From Euzebyales bacterium (GTDB lineage: Bacteria > Actinomycetota > Nitriliruptoria > Euzebyales > JAHELV01): DNA of 64,000 nucleotides. Made by a program: the position numbers and the translations under genes. This document shows positions 1 through 12,925 of the stretch, one piece after another. Under the pieces are notes generated by a model, which saw only the letters and a list, made by a program, of their open reading frames with translations, did no database searches and had not been told where the DNA came from. Location of the stretch: contig DASUUK010000015.1 in NCBI GenBank assembly GCA_036374135.1, positions 1 through 64,000 on the forward strand, given 5' to 3'. Each line of letters starts with the position of its first letter. Within the stretch, counting starts at the first letter, position 1.

Positions 1-1447
<1,447 letters not shown>

Positions 1448-1464
<17 letters not shown>

Positions 1465-4084
1465 CACCCCTGAGTCGCAGGCGTGGGACGTCAAGGCATC
1501 CGGGGACCGGCGACGCTCCCAGCCGGGTGCCACGTACCGCCTGCAACTGACCGGCGAGCTCGGATTCGACCAGGTCGCCGACCAGCTGGACTACTTCGCC
1601 GCGCTCGGCATCAGTGACCTCTACCTGTCGCCGATCATGCACGCGCGGTCCGGAAGCACCCACGGCTACGACGTGGTCGACCCCAACGAGGTGTCGCCCG
1701 CGCTCGGAGGAGCCGTGGCGCTGCGTGCGTTGTCCGACGCTGCGGCAGGTCACGGCATCAGCCTGATCGCCGACATCGTCCCGAACCACCTCGCGGCCTC
1801 CGACGAGAACCCGATGTGGGAGCAGTTGCTGGCCGAGGGGATGTCAGGCCCGAGCGGCTCGTTGTTCGACGTCGACTGGCGCCCGCCGTTGCCGACCGCC
1901 GAGGGCAAGGTGATCCTGCCGGTGCTCGGCGACACCTACGGTCAGGTCCTCGCCAACGGAGAGCTCGAGCTCGCGCGCATCGACGGCGTGTACCGGCTGC
2001 GCTATCACGACCGCACGTTTCCGCTTCGCGCGGAGACGCTCGAGCTCATCGAAGCCAGCGGAGGCGGTCGAGCGTTCACAGGCACCGCGGGTGTCCTCAA
2101 CAGCTGGCAACCGCTGCACGGCCTGCTCGAGCGCCAGCACTACCGCCTGGTCCACTGGCGGATCGGGGACGCGGTCGTCAACTACCGTCGGTTCTTCACG
2201 ATCAACGACCTCGCGGGCGTTCGCGTCGAGGTGCCGGAGGTCTTCGAACGGACCCACAGCGGCATCCTCGATCTCGTCGACGAGGGGGTGATCTCGGGGC
2301 TGCGCGTCGACCATCCGGACGGCCTGCGCGATCCCGAGCGCTACCTGCAGCAGCTGCGCAACCGGACGGGCGTGTGGATCGTGGTCGAAAAGATCCTCCA
2401 CCCGGGTGAGCAGCTGCCGGCGTGGTCGGTCGCCGGGACCACGGGCTACGACTTCTGCACCGACGTGCTCGGCCTCTACATCGATGCCGGCGCGCTGCCC
2501 GAGCTGCGTGAGATCGACGCGCGGCTCGGTGGTGGGCGCCCGTACGCCGAGATCGCCGTCGAGCGCAAGGTGGCCGTCCTCGAGGGCGGCCTGCGCGCCG
2601 ACCTCGACCGCGTCGCACACGGGCTGTGGCGCGTCACCCAGCGGCATCCGCAGGTCCGCGACGTGACGCTCGACTGGTGCCGGCGTGTGCTCGCGGGCAC
2701 CCTGGCGCAGTTCGCGGTGTACCGGACCTACGTCGACCCCGAGACCGGAGCAGCGCACGAGCGCGACCGCACGCAGATCGCCGGCGCCATCGAGCGCGCG
2801 CGCGCCGCCGACGACGACGTGCCCGCGGTGCTGTGGGACTTCGTCGAGGAGCTGCTGGCGGGAGAGGTCGGTACCAGTCCCGCGCTGCTGGACGTCATCG
2901 CCATGTCCCAGCAGCTGTCCGCGGCCGTGACGGCGAAGGGCACGGAGGACTCTGCGTTCTACCGCTACCGCACGCTGCTCGCGGCCTGCGAGGTCGGTGC
3001 GGACCCGTCCCGGCCGGGGCGCACGGTCGAGCAGTTCCAACAGGCCAACGCCCACCGGGCCGAGCGCGCGCCGCAGACCATGCTCATGACGGCGACGCAC
3101 GACACCAAGCGCGGCGAGGACGTGCGCCTGCGGATGGCGGCGCTGTCGGAGCTCCTCGACGTGTGGCGCGCCGCGGTCGACGCGTGCGAGGAGGTCGAGG
3201 CGACCAGCACGCTGCCCGCCCAGTGCCGTTACCTGGTCTACCAGACCGTGGTCGGGTTGTGGCCGCTGGAGGGCGATCCGACCGACGAGCACCGCGACCG
3301 GCTCGCCGCGTACGTGGTCAAGGCCGAGCGTGAGGCCGCGCTGTACACGAGGTGGACCGATCCCGACGAGGCGTTCGAGGACCGGCTGCAGGCGTTCGCT
3401 CGAACCCTGCTGGACGCGGACACAGCCCCGGAGGCGCTGCGGACGGTCATCACCCGCGCGGGCGAGATCGGCATGGTGTCGGGCCTCGGCCAGCTCGTGC
3501 TGCGCACGCTGTCTCCCGGCGTGCCGGACTGCTACCAGGGCACCGAGACGTGGGACGATTCGCTCGTCGACCCCGACAACCGCCGGCCCGTACCGTTCGA
3601 GGAACGGCGTGCGTTGCTCGACGGCCTGACCGACGTCCCCGTCGACGATCTCCTGGCCGCGCGTCGCGACGGTCGGATCAAGGCGTTCGTGCTGCACCGG
3701 GCCCTCCGGGCCCGGGCGGAGCACCCGGCGTGCGTCGGCGTCGGCAGCGGCTACCTCCCCCTGGACGTGGGCGGGGAGTGGGCCGACCACGTCGTCGCGT
3801 TCGCGCGGGTGTCGTCAGACGCCTCCGACGCGCTGCTGGTCGTCGCCCCGCGGCTGCCCGGGGCGGTCATGGGTGACACCGACGAGCCACCGATCGGTGA
3901 CGCGTGGGGTGACACGACGGTACGCGTGCCCGGGTTCCTGCAGGGCACCTATCGTGACGGGTTCTCGACGGGATCAGGTGAGATCGGTGACGAGATCGAG
4001 GTGTCGTCGCTGCTGGGCAACCTGCCCGTCGCCGTGCTCGAACGGACGTCGGACGACGCTGCGGCGTCCGACGCGCCCGACTGA
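1448..4084 (+). CDS. treY: Maltooligosyltrehalose synthase TreY
   Basis: TreY (GH13) isomerises the reducing-end alpha-1,4 bond of maltodextrin to alpha,alpha-1,1, giving maltooligosyl trehalose. The protein is 878 residues, slightly longer than typical bacterial TreY. Motifs seen are ATYRLQL near the N-terminus, [17 protein letters not shown] (substrate loop typical of TreY), [13 protein letters not shown] with the nucleophile at Asp288, [10 protein letters not shown] with the acid/base Glu, and [13 protein letters not shown] with the third Asp. The C-terminus has the YQGTE and DPDNRRPV motifs. The ATG start lies inside the 3' end of glgX. Its partner TreZ is encoded on the opposite strand about 430 bp downstream. 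Confidence 0.96.
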
Positions 4085-4141
4085 CGACCGTACGAGACCC
4101 GCGGCGGCCGATTTGGCGACCGTGCACGACCACGGCGGCCG
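4085..4141. repeat. Imperfect direct repeat between convergent genes
   Basis: The gap between treY (+) and the small zincin (-) contains two copies of a roughly 25-bp sequence, at 4085-4110 and 4117-4141. Both begin CGACCGT and end CGGCGGCCG. Their function is unknown, and they do not form a convincing rho-independent terminator. Confidence 0.4.
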
Positions 4142-4164
4142 TCAGTGATCCTTCCGGCGGCGTC

Positions 4165-4514
4165 TCAGCTCCAGCCGAGGTCGTGCAGGCGGTCGTCGTC
4201 GATGCCGAAGTGGTGCGCGACCTCGTGCACGACCGTGACGGTCACCTGTCTGCGCACCTCGTCTGGGGTGTCGCAGTGGCGCAGGATGGGGCCGCGGAAG
4301 ATCGTGATGCGATCCGGCAGGCTGCCCGCCGCCCACCACTCGTCGCGCTCGGTCAGCGGCACCCCGACGTACAGGCCGAACAGCTCGGGCTCGTCGGGTG
4401 GGCTCTCGTCGTCGATGACGATGGCCACGTTGCTCATGGCCTGTGCGAGCTCGTCCGGCACGGCGTCGAGGCCGTCGGCGACGGCCTGCTCGAACTCCTC
4501 GGGTGACATCGCGA

Positions 4515-4518
<4 letters not shown>
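4165..4518 (-). CDS. Small metallopeptidase-family (minimal zincin) protein
   Basis: The 117-residue protein carries an HExxH zinc motif (HEVAHHFGIDDDRLHDLGW) near its C-terminus, with the extra downstream His and Asp typical of the minimal-zincin metallopeptidase family widespread in Actinobacteria. Its N-terminus, MIAMSPEEFEQAVADGLD, and the central IVIDDESP and FRGPILRHC segments also match that family. The ATG at 4518-4516 overlaps the treZ stop in an ATGA tetranucleotide, so it is probably translated by re-initiation after treZ. The substrate is unknown; many members may be weak or inactive proteases. A second in-frame ATG lies three codons later. Confidence 0.85.
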
Positions 4519-6413
<1,895 letters not shown>

Positions 6414-6437
6414 GGGATGCCTCGCGATGTCGTGGGC

Positions 6438-7940
6438 CTAGTCCGTGGGCTCCGCGGCAGTGACCGTGCCGGGCGCGTCGATCTCGGCCAGGATCGCGTC
6501 GACCGTGGGCGTCACCCGCTCGTACAGCGGCTTGGGGTACAGGCCGATGCCGACGATCACGGCGATCAGCGGCACCATCACCGCCTTCTCGCGCACGGTC
6601 AGGTCGGTCATGCCGACGGCGCGTCCCTCGACCGGGCCGTGGAACATGCGCTGGTAGGCCCACAGGAGGTACAGGGCAGCGAAGATCACGCCGAACGCGG
6701 CCAGCACCGCTGCCCACGGCGTCGTCTGGAACGCGCCGATCAGGATCGGGAACTCGCCGACGAACCCGTTGAGTCCGGGCAGGGCCAGTGACGACAGCGC
6801 GACGACCAGGAAGGCCCCTCCGAACACCGGTGTCGCCTTGGCCAGCCCCGAGTAGTCGGCGATCCGGCGGGAGTGGGTCCGCTCGTACATGAACCCGATC
6901 AGGATGAACAGCGCGCCGGTCGACAACCCGTGGTTGACCATCTGCACGACGCTGCCCGACGTGCTCTGGGCGTTCAACGCGAAGACGCCGAGCACGACGA
7001 AGCCCATGTGCGCCACGGAGGAGTAGGCGACCAGTCTCTTGATGTCGGGCTGCACCATCGCGACCAGCGCTCCGTACAGCACGCCCACGACGGCCAGGCC
7101 GATGATCGGGGGCGCCAGGCTCTGCGTGGCTTCGGGGAAGTAGGGCAGGGAGAAGCGGATGATCCCGTACCCGCCGATCTTCAGCAGGATCGCGGCGAGG
7201 TCCACCGACCCGATCGTCGGCGCCTCGGTGTGCGCGTCGGGCAGCCACGTGTGGAACGGGAACAGGGGCACCTTGATCGCGAAGGCGATGAAGAACGCCA
7301 GGAACAGCCAGACCTGCTCGGTATCGGTGAGCGCGAGCCCGCGCAGCGCGTCGTAGTCGAACGTGCTGGCGCCGCCCTTGAAGTACAGGTACAGGATCGC
7401 GACGAGCATGAGGAGCCCGCCGATGAGCGTGTAGAGGAAGAATTTGATCGCCGCGTACCGCCGGTTCTCGCCACCCCAGACGCCGATCAGCGCGTACATC
7501 GGCACGAGCATGGCCTCGAAGAACACGTAGAACAGGATCAGGTCCAGCGCGGTGAACACGCCGATCACGGCGGTCTCCAACACGAGCACCGCGATGTAGA
7601 AGCCCTTGGTGCGCTCGCTGACGTGGCCCCACGTGGCGAGGACGGCCAGTGGGATGATGAACGTCGACAGCATGACCAGCGGCCAGGTGATGCCGTCCAC
7701 GCCGAGCTGGTAGTTGATGCCCCACCCGGGGATCCACGGGACCTTCTCGACCAGCTGGAAGCCGGGCTCACCGACCTCGAAGGCGGGGAACAGCGCGAGT
7801 GACAGCACGAAGACGATGACCGTTGCCGCCAGTGTGATGCGGCGGATCGCCTCTCCGCGGTGCGCGGGGATCACTCCAACCACGAGCGCGGCCACCGCGG
7901 GCAGCCAGATCAGCATCGACAGCAACGGCAGGTCAGCCAA
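6438..7940 (-). CDS. nuoM: NADH-quinone oxidoreductase subunit M (isolated copy)
   Basis: This is an antiporter-like membrane subunit of respiratory complex I, about 500 residues and almost entirely transmembrane helices. Diagnostic segments are YVFFEAMLVPMYALIG (the conserved TM5 Glu), KVPLFPFHTWLPDAHTEAP (functional Lys and His), MNHGLSTGALFILIG and LALPGLNGFVGEF. I prefer the TTG at 7940, because a GGAG sits 6 nt upstream; the TTG at 7946 would put that GGAG directly against the start. No other nuo gene is present on either side: nuoL and nuoN, its usual neighbours, are absent. It is therefore an orphan or second copy. The next gene downstream, 24 nt away, is treZ. Confidence 0.93.
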   Translation of the reverse strand: MADLPLLSMLIWLPAVAALVVGVIPAHRGEAIRRITLAATVIVFVLSLALFPAFEVGEPGFQLVEKVPWIPGWGINYQLGVDGITWPLVMLSTFIIPLAVLATWGHVSERTKGFYIAVLVLETAVIGVFTALDLILFYVFFEAMLVPMYALIGVWGGENRRYAAIKFFLYTLIGGLLMLVAILYLYFKGGASTFDYDALRGLALTDTEQVWLFLAFFIAFAIKVPLFPFHTWLPDAHTEAPTIGSVDLAAILLKIGGYGIIRFSLPYFPEATQSLAPPIIGLAVVGVLYGALVAMVQPDIKRLVAYSSVAHMGFVVLGVFALNAQSTSGSVVQMVNHGLSTGALFILIGFMYERTHSRRIADYSGLAKATPVFGGAFLVVALSSLALPGLNGFVGEFPILIGAFQTTPWAAVLAAFGVIFAALYLLWAYQRMFHGPVEGRAVGMTDLTVREKAVMVPLIAVIVGIGLYPKPLYERVTPTVDAILAEIDAPGTVTAAEPTD

Positions 7941-7946
7941 GACCAA

Positions 7947-8048
7947 CTCCAGGCAGAGTCACGAGCGTGCGTCAGCACGATATCGCCCCGTGCAGCTCTG
8001 CGCGAAGCCGCCGTCGCGCCGTCCGCGGGCGCGTGGGAGACTCGAGGT
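7947..8048. promoter_or_regulatory. Divergent promoter gap (nuoM / FAD oxidoreductase)
   Basis: About 100 bp separate the divergent starts of nuoM and the FAD gene, so promoters for both must lie here. A CGATATCG palindrome is visible near 7979-7986. I see no clear -35/-10 pair. Confidence 0.35.
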
Positions 8049-9155
8049 GTGCACGACCTGGTGATCGTCGGGGCGGGGCCCGCGGGGTCGGCTGCCGCGC
8101 TGGCGGCGCTGGCTGCGCGCCCCGACAGCTCCGTGCTGTTGCTCGACCGGGCCCGGTTCCCCCGTGACAAGGCCTGCGGGGACGCGATCGGTTCACACGC
8201 GGTCCGGGTGCTCGACGCCCTCGGCGCGACGTCCGCCGTTGCAGGTTATCCAACGATGGCGCGGTTCGAGCTGTCGGACGGTGACGTCGTCGTCCGAGCG
8301 CCGTTGCGCGGCGCGACGTTCACCGTGCCGCGACGCGTGTTCGACGACCGCCTCCGCTCCGCGGCCGTGGTGTCCGGCGCACATGTCACACGCCACCACG
8401 TCCGGCGGCTGGAACGCTCCGAGGACCACGTCGTCCTCGATGGCAGCGTCGCGGCGCGTGCGGTGGTCGCCGCGGACGGCGCGAACTCCCGGATCCGGCG
8501 CCTGCTGGGCCACGACCGCAACCCCCCGCGAGCCCTGGCCGTGGCGATGCGCGGGTACGCGGCAGCGGGACGTGCCCTGGATCAGCGGATCGTGCTCGAC
8601 GACGCGCACTGGCCGGCGTACGGTTGGTCGTTCGCGATCGGTGATGGCACGGCCAACGTCGGCTGGGGCACGACGGTCGCCGCCCTCCGCGAGGGACCGG
8701 TCGGCGGAGCGCAGCGCGTGGCGTTCGAGGAACGGGTGACGACCGTCAGCGGGCGACCGGTACGTGACCTCCGGGCGCACCACCTCCCGTTGTCGACGTG
8801 GCGGCCACCGCTGTTCGACGGGCGTGTCCTGCTGACGGGCGATGCGGCGTCGCTGGTCAACCCGCTGTCGGGCGAGGGCATCTTCTACGCCCTGCTGTCG
8901 GGCGCGCTCGCCGGACGCGCCGCTGTCACGGCACGGGCGCCCGGTCCCAGCTACGCGTGCCAGCTTCGACGCCGTCTGGGATGGCACCTGCGGCACACCC
9001 GCGTGGCGTCAGCGATGCTCTTCCTCCGGGCGGTGCGTCGCGCCGGTCTACGCGCCGCCGCCGTGCCCCGCGCGTTCGACGACCTGACCGAGCTGGCGCT
9101 CGGTGACGGCTGCATCACCCCCGCGCTGGCGCTTGCGCTGCTTCGCTCTGCGTGA
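8049..9155 (+). CDS. Geranylgeranyl reductase-family FAD-dependent oxidoreductase
   Basis: The 368-residue flavoprotein starts HDLVIVGAGPAGSAAAL, a Rossmann FAD-binding fold, and continues with DRARFPRDKACGDA (the geranylgeranyl-reductase family signature with its Cys), VVAADGANSRIRR, and the second FAD motif TGDAASLVNPLSGEGI. Family members saturate isoprenoid double bonds of lipids or menaquinone (MenJ), or act in other anabolic hydroxylation or reduction. Its divergence from a complex I subunit is compatible with a MenJ-like role on the menaquinone tail, but that is inference. GTG 8049 is chosen because the protein then begins just before the FAD motif; GGGAG lies about 12 nt upstream. Confidence 0.85.
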   Translation: MHDLVIVGAGPAGSAAALAALAARPDSSVLLLDRARFPRDKACGDAIGSHAVRVLDALGATSAVAGYPTMARFELSDGDVVVRAPLRGATFTVPRRVFDDRLRSAAVVSGAHVTRHHVRRLERSEDHVVLDGSVAARAVVAADGANSRIRRLLGHDRNPPRALAVAMRGYAAAGRALDQRIVLDDAHWPAYGWSFAIGDGTANVGWGTTVAALREGPVGGAQRVAFEERVTTVSGRPVRDLRAHHLPLSTWRPPLFDGRVLLTGDAASLVNPLSGEGIFYALLSGALAGRAAVTARAPGPSYACQLRRRLGWHLRHTRVASAMLFLRAVRRAGLRAAAVPRAFDDLTELALGDGCITPALALALLRSA

Positions 9156-9159
9156 GACC

Positions 9160-9239
9160 GAACGCACGGTGTGGACCGTGCGCCTCGCAGACCCATACCG
9201 TGCAACCACCGTGCGTTCAGGACGAAACGCAAGGTGGTT
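9160..9239. terminator. Bidirectional hairpin terminator region
   Basis: Several overlapping inverted repeats lie between the convergent FAD gene and the GlgB fusion. GAACGCACGGTG (9160-9171) pairs with 9207-9218. AACCACC-N-TGCGTT (9204-9217) pairs with AACGCA-N-GGTGGTT (9226-9239) around an 8-nt loop. No U-tract is visible, as is usual for this GC content. Confidence 0.55.
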
Positions 9240-9289
9240 GACGTTGGGGCGTGTCGGGCGCGCGAGGGAGCCGCCGCGCGTTGGGGCGG

Positions 9290-12200
9290 TCAGCTGTCGT
9301 CGGGGACCAACCACAGCGTCGCCAGCGGCGGCACGAACACCCGGGCGGACGCCGTCATGCCGTGCCACGGCTCGTCGGTCGCCTCGATGACGCCCATGTT
9401 GCCGAGGTTGCCGCCGCCGTAGCCCTCGGCGTCGGTGTTGAGGCGCTCCCGCCACCGCCCGGCCTGCGGCATGCCGAAGCGCTGGTCGTCGCGGGGGACC
9501 GGCGACAGGTTCACGATGCACACCAGCGGCTGCCCCTCGGCGCTGTAGCGCACGAACGACAGCAGGTTGGCGTCGGCGTTGTTCGCGTCGATCCAGCGGA
9601 AGCCCTGCGGGTCGTGGTCGCGCTCCCACAGTTGCGGAAGGTCTCTGTAGACCTGGTTCAGGTCGCCCACGAGGCGGTGCAGGCCTCGGTGGTCCGCCTC
9701 GGCCATCAGGTCCCAGTCGAGTGGGCGGTCCTCGCTCCACTCGCGCCACTGGCCGAACTCGCCGCCCATGAACAGCAGCTGCTTGCCGGGATGGGCCCAC
9801 ATGTAGCCGTACAGCGCCCGCAGGTTCGCGAACTTCTGCCAGCGGTCGCCGGGCATCTTGTCGAGCAGGCTGCGCTTGCCGTGGACGACCTCGTCGTGCG
9901 ACAGCGGAAGCACGTAGTTCTCGCTCCATGCATACAGCAGCCCGAAGGTCAGCTCGTTGTGGTGGAAGCGGCGGTGGATCGGGTCACGGGAGAAGTACGA
10001 CAACGTGTCGTGCATCCACCCCATGTTCCACTTGAAGCCGAAGCCGAGCCCGCCGAGGTGGACCGGTCGTGACACGCCCGGCCAGGCGGTCGACTCCTCG
10101 GCGATCAGCAGCGCGCCGGGGTTGCGGCCGTACACCGTCGTCGCGGTCTCCTTGAGGAACTCGATCGCCTCGAGGTTCTCATTGCCGCCGTAGGCGTTGG
10201 GAACCCACTCGCCCTCCTCGCGCGAGTAGTCCAGGTACAACATCGACGCGACCGCGTCGACCCGCAGGCCATCGACGTGCAGCTCCTCCAGCCAGTACAG
10301 CGCGCTGGCCAGCAGGAAGTTGCGGACCTCGTTGCGCCCGAAGTTGTACACGAGCGTCCCCCAGTCGGGGTGCTCGCCCTGGCGCGGGTCGGCGTGCTCG
10401 TAGAGCGCGGTGCCGTCGAAGCGGGCAAGCGCCCACTCGTCCCTGGGGAAGTGGGCGGGCACCCAGTCGATGATGACCCCGACGCCCCGCTGGTGCAGGT
10501 GGTCGACGAGGTAGCGGAAGTCGTCGGGTGAGCCGAAGCGCGACGTCGGCGCGAACTGCCCGGTGACCTGGTAGCCCCAGGAGCCGGCGAAGGGGTGCTC
10601 TGCAACGGGCAGCATCTCGACATGGGTGAAGCCGAGCTCGTCGGCGTAGTCGGCCAGCTGGTGCGCCATCTCGCGATAGGTCAGCGGCCGGCCGTCGTCG
10701 TGGCGCCACGATCCGAGGTGCACCTCGTAGATCGACAGCGGCTGCTGGTGCCACTGCTGCCCGGGGCGGCTGGCCATCCAGTCGCCGTCACGCCACTCGT
10801 GGCTCGACACGAAGACCCGGCTGGCATTGTCCGGTGGCGTCTGGGTGTGGAAGGCGAACGGATCGGCGTGCAGCGTCAGGTGGCCGTCGGCGCGCAGGAC
10901 CTCGTACTTGTAGATGGTGCCGTCACCGATGTCGGGGACGAACAGCTCCCAGATGCCTGTGCCCAGCATGCGCATGGGGTTGCGACGCCCATCCCAGTCG
11001 TTGAAGGCCCCGACGAGGCGGACCGACTGCGCGTTGGGGGCCCAGACGGCGAACGCCGTGCCCTCGACGCCCTCGATCGTGGTGACATGTGCGCCGAGCC
11101 TGCGCCACAGCTCCTCGTGACGTCCTTCGCCGGCGAGGTGCAGGTCGGTGTCGCCGAGGGTGGGCCAGAACGCGTAGGGGTCCCGCGCGGTGAACTCGAC
11201 GCCCTCGTCGGTGCGCATGCGGAGGCGGTAGCCATCGGCGGTCAGCTTGGCCCGGACCAGGGCCTCGAAGAAGCCGCCGTCGGCGGTACGCGTCGCGGTG
11301 ACCGACTGCTCGGCCGCCGTGCGCCGGTCGGCGTCGCCCTCCTTCGTCGTGTCACCCCAGATCACGTCGACCTCCGCGACGTCGGGGCGCAGGACCCGCA
11401 CGACCGTGCCGTCGCGGTGCTCGTGCAGACCGAGGACCCGGTGCGGGTTGATGTGTGTGCCGTTGAGCAGCGCCTCGACGTCGTCACGTGCGGCGTGCCA
11501 TGCGGTGGATGACATGAGTCGTCCTCTCGTTGGACTGACCGTTCCCTGCGCGTCCGGGGTCATGCGATCCAGGATCCGCTGGACACCCCCGACGGGGATG
11601 GCGAGCCAGTCGGGCCGGTAGGCCCGTTCGTAGGCGATCTCGTAGACCGCCTTGTGCAGTTCGAACAGTGCGAGCAGGGCCGGGTCGACACGGGAGGCTG
11701 CCGCCTCGTAGCCTCCGAGGTAGTGCCGGCGCGCGGCGTCGCGCCACGCCGCGAACCGTGCCGGTAGCTCGTTGGCCTCGGCGGGCTCGGACGTTGCCGG
11801 CCCGGCCGGGTCCGCCGCTGCTGCACGCGCACCCGACGCGGCGGCGTAGTCGAACGAGCGGAGCATCCCGGCGACGTCCCGCGCCGGCGGGCCCGGGGCA
11901 CGCCGCTGCTCGACGGGTGCGGCGGGCTCGCCCTCGAAGTCGAGCAGCTGCCACCCGTCGGGGGCGGCGAGCACCTGACCGAGGTGCAGGTCACCGTGGA
12001 TGCGCGATACCAGGCCCGCGTCGTCGATCTGGCCGGCGGCGGTGTCGACCAGGCGGTGCAGTGCGGCGGTGTCGATCCCCTCGATCGGGCGCTCGCCGAG
12101 GACCCGCTCGATCTGCTCATGGACCTCGGCGACCCAGCTGGCGACGTCGTCGCGGGTCGCAGCTCTGCTGGTCAGGACGGCCGCGAGGTCCGCGTGGACC

Positions 12201-12925
12201 CGCGCGGTCGCGCCTCCCAGCTCGTCGACCGCGCGGATCAGGTCGCGGTCCTGCGGTGGGGTGGCATCGTCGGTCAGCGCCTCGGTGGCGTCGGCCACCG
12301 CGAGGCGCCACGCGTCCCGGCCGTGCACCACGTAGCTGCTGACCACGCCCAGTGGTGTGTCGGCGGGGGCGCCGCGCAACGTCAGCGCCCCGATCTGCGC
12401 CGGGACATCGGCGCTGCCGACCCGGGTCAGGGCCGCGGTCAGCTCGATGTCGGGGTTGACACCGGTGTCGAGTCGCCGGAACAGCTTGAGCACCGCGCGG
12501 TCGCCGAACACGACGCTGGTGTTGGACTGCTCGACGCCGAGCGCGCGGCCGTCGGCCGGCACCTCGGTCGCCGCACACGGCTGCCCCTCGATCACCCGCC
12601 CGCCGTCGGTTGCGATCTCGCCGCCGTCCGCGGCGAGGCGCGCCAGCTCGCCGAGCACGACCGGGTCCGCCGTCGCGTCGGTCCACGCACCTCCGGCGAG
12701 CGCCACCGCCTCTCCGGCATCCGCGACGGCGTCGCCGTCGACAAGCACGAGCTGATAGCGTTCCGACGCACCTCGGTCGTAGCGCACCTCGACCAGCAGC
12801 CAGCGGGCGAGCGACAGCAGGGTCGCGCTGTCGACCACCGTCACGGTGTCGACGGTGCGGTCCTTGCCCTGGAACCAGCGCCGGCCGTGCAGCCACGCCC
12901 GGAGCGGTCGCGCGTCCACGCTCAC
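9290..12925 (-). CDS. glgB: Maltokinase (Mak/Pep2) - glycogen branching enzyme (GlgB) fusion
   Basis: One uninterrupted frame of about 1211 residues holds two complete enzymes. Residues 1 to about 465 are maltokinase: WFQGKDRTVD cap, VEQSNTSVVFGD, IHGDLHLGQVL catalytic loop and LLDFEGEP. It phosphorylates maltose from TreS to maltose-1-phosphate for GlgE. Residues 471-1211 are a full-length 741-residue GlgB: N-terminal extension, CBM48 (FAVWAPNAQSVRLVGAFNDW), DGLRVDAVASMLYLD nucleophile, LIAEESTAWPG acid/base and PLSHDEVVHGK. The chosen start is GTG at 12925, forming a GTGA overlap with the treS stop, with GGGGAG about 9 nt upstream; an ATG at 12982 is an alternative. At the junction an AGAGGA sits 6 nt before ATG 11515, so GlgB could also be made alone. 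Confidence 0.93.
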   Translation of the reverse strand: MSVDARPLRAWLHGRRWFQGKDRTVDTVTVVDSATLLSLARWLLVEVRYDRGASERYQLVLVDGDAVADAGEAVALAGGAWTDATADPVVLGELARLAADGGEIATDGGRVIEGQPCAATEVPADGRALGVEQSNTSVVFGDRAVLKLFRRLDTGVNPDIELTAALTRVGSADVPAQIGALTLRGAPADTPLGVVSSYVVHGRDAWRLAVADATEALTDDATPPQDRDLIRAVDELGGATARVHADLAAVLTSRAATRDDVASWVAEVHEQIERVLGERPIEGIDTAALHRLVDTAAGQIDDAGLVSRIHGDLHLGQVLAAPDGWQLLDFEGEPAAPVEQRRAPGPPARDVAGMLRSFDYAAASGARAAAADPAGPATSEPAEANELPARFAAWRDAARRHYLGGYEAAASRVDPALLALFELHKAVYEIAYERAYRPDWLAIPVGGVQRILDRMTPDAQGTVSPTRGRLMSSTAWHAARDDVEALLNGTHINPHRVLGLHEHRDGTVVRVLRPDVAEVDVIWGDTTKEGDADRRTAAEQSVTATRTADGGFFEALVRAKLTADGYRLRMRTDEGVEFTARDPYAFWPTLGDTDLHLAGEGRHEELWRRLGAHVTTIEGVEGTAFAVWAPNAQSVRLVGAFNDWDGRRNPMRMLGTGIWELFVPDIGDGTIYKYEVLRADGHLTLHADPFAFHTQTPPDNASRVFVSSHEWRDGDWMASRPGQQWHQQPLSIYEVHLGSWRHDDGRPLTYREMAHQLADYADELGFTHVEMLPVAEHPFAGSWGYQVTGQFAPTSRFGSPDDFRYLVDHLHQRGVGVIIDWVPAHFPRDEWALARFDGTALYEHADPRQGEHPDWGTLVYNFGRNEVRNFLLASALYWLEELHVDGLRVDAVASMLYLDYSREEGEWVPNAYGGNENLEAIEFLKETATTVYGRNPGALLIAEESTAWPGVSRPVHLGGLGFGFKWNMGWMHDTLSYFSRDPIHRRFHHNELTFGLLYAWSENYVLPLSHDEVVHGKRSLLDKMPGDRWQKFANLRALYGYMWAHPGKQLLFMGGEFGQWREWSEDRPLDWDLMAEADHRGLHRLVGDLNQVYRDLPQLWERDHDPQGFRWIDANNADANLLSFVRYSAEGQPLVCIVNLSPVPRDDQRFGMPQAGRWRERLNTDAEGYGGGNLGNMGVIEATDEPWHGMTASARVFVPPLATLWLVPDDS
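11513..11528 (-). promoter_or_regulatory. Internal ribosome binding site and ATG at the Mak/GlgB junction
   Basis: Inside the fusion, the minus strand reads AGAGGA, six bases, then ATG (11515-11513), exactly where stand-alone GlgB proteins begin. There is no stop codon between the kinase and this ATG. This suggests two formerly separate genes, and possibly a second, GlgB-only product. Confidence 0.55.

Noticed and set aside
1844-3790. 648-codon antisense frame through treY
   Set aside because: It has no family motifs and lies opposite a complete, conserved TreY; it is a GC-driven shadow.
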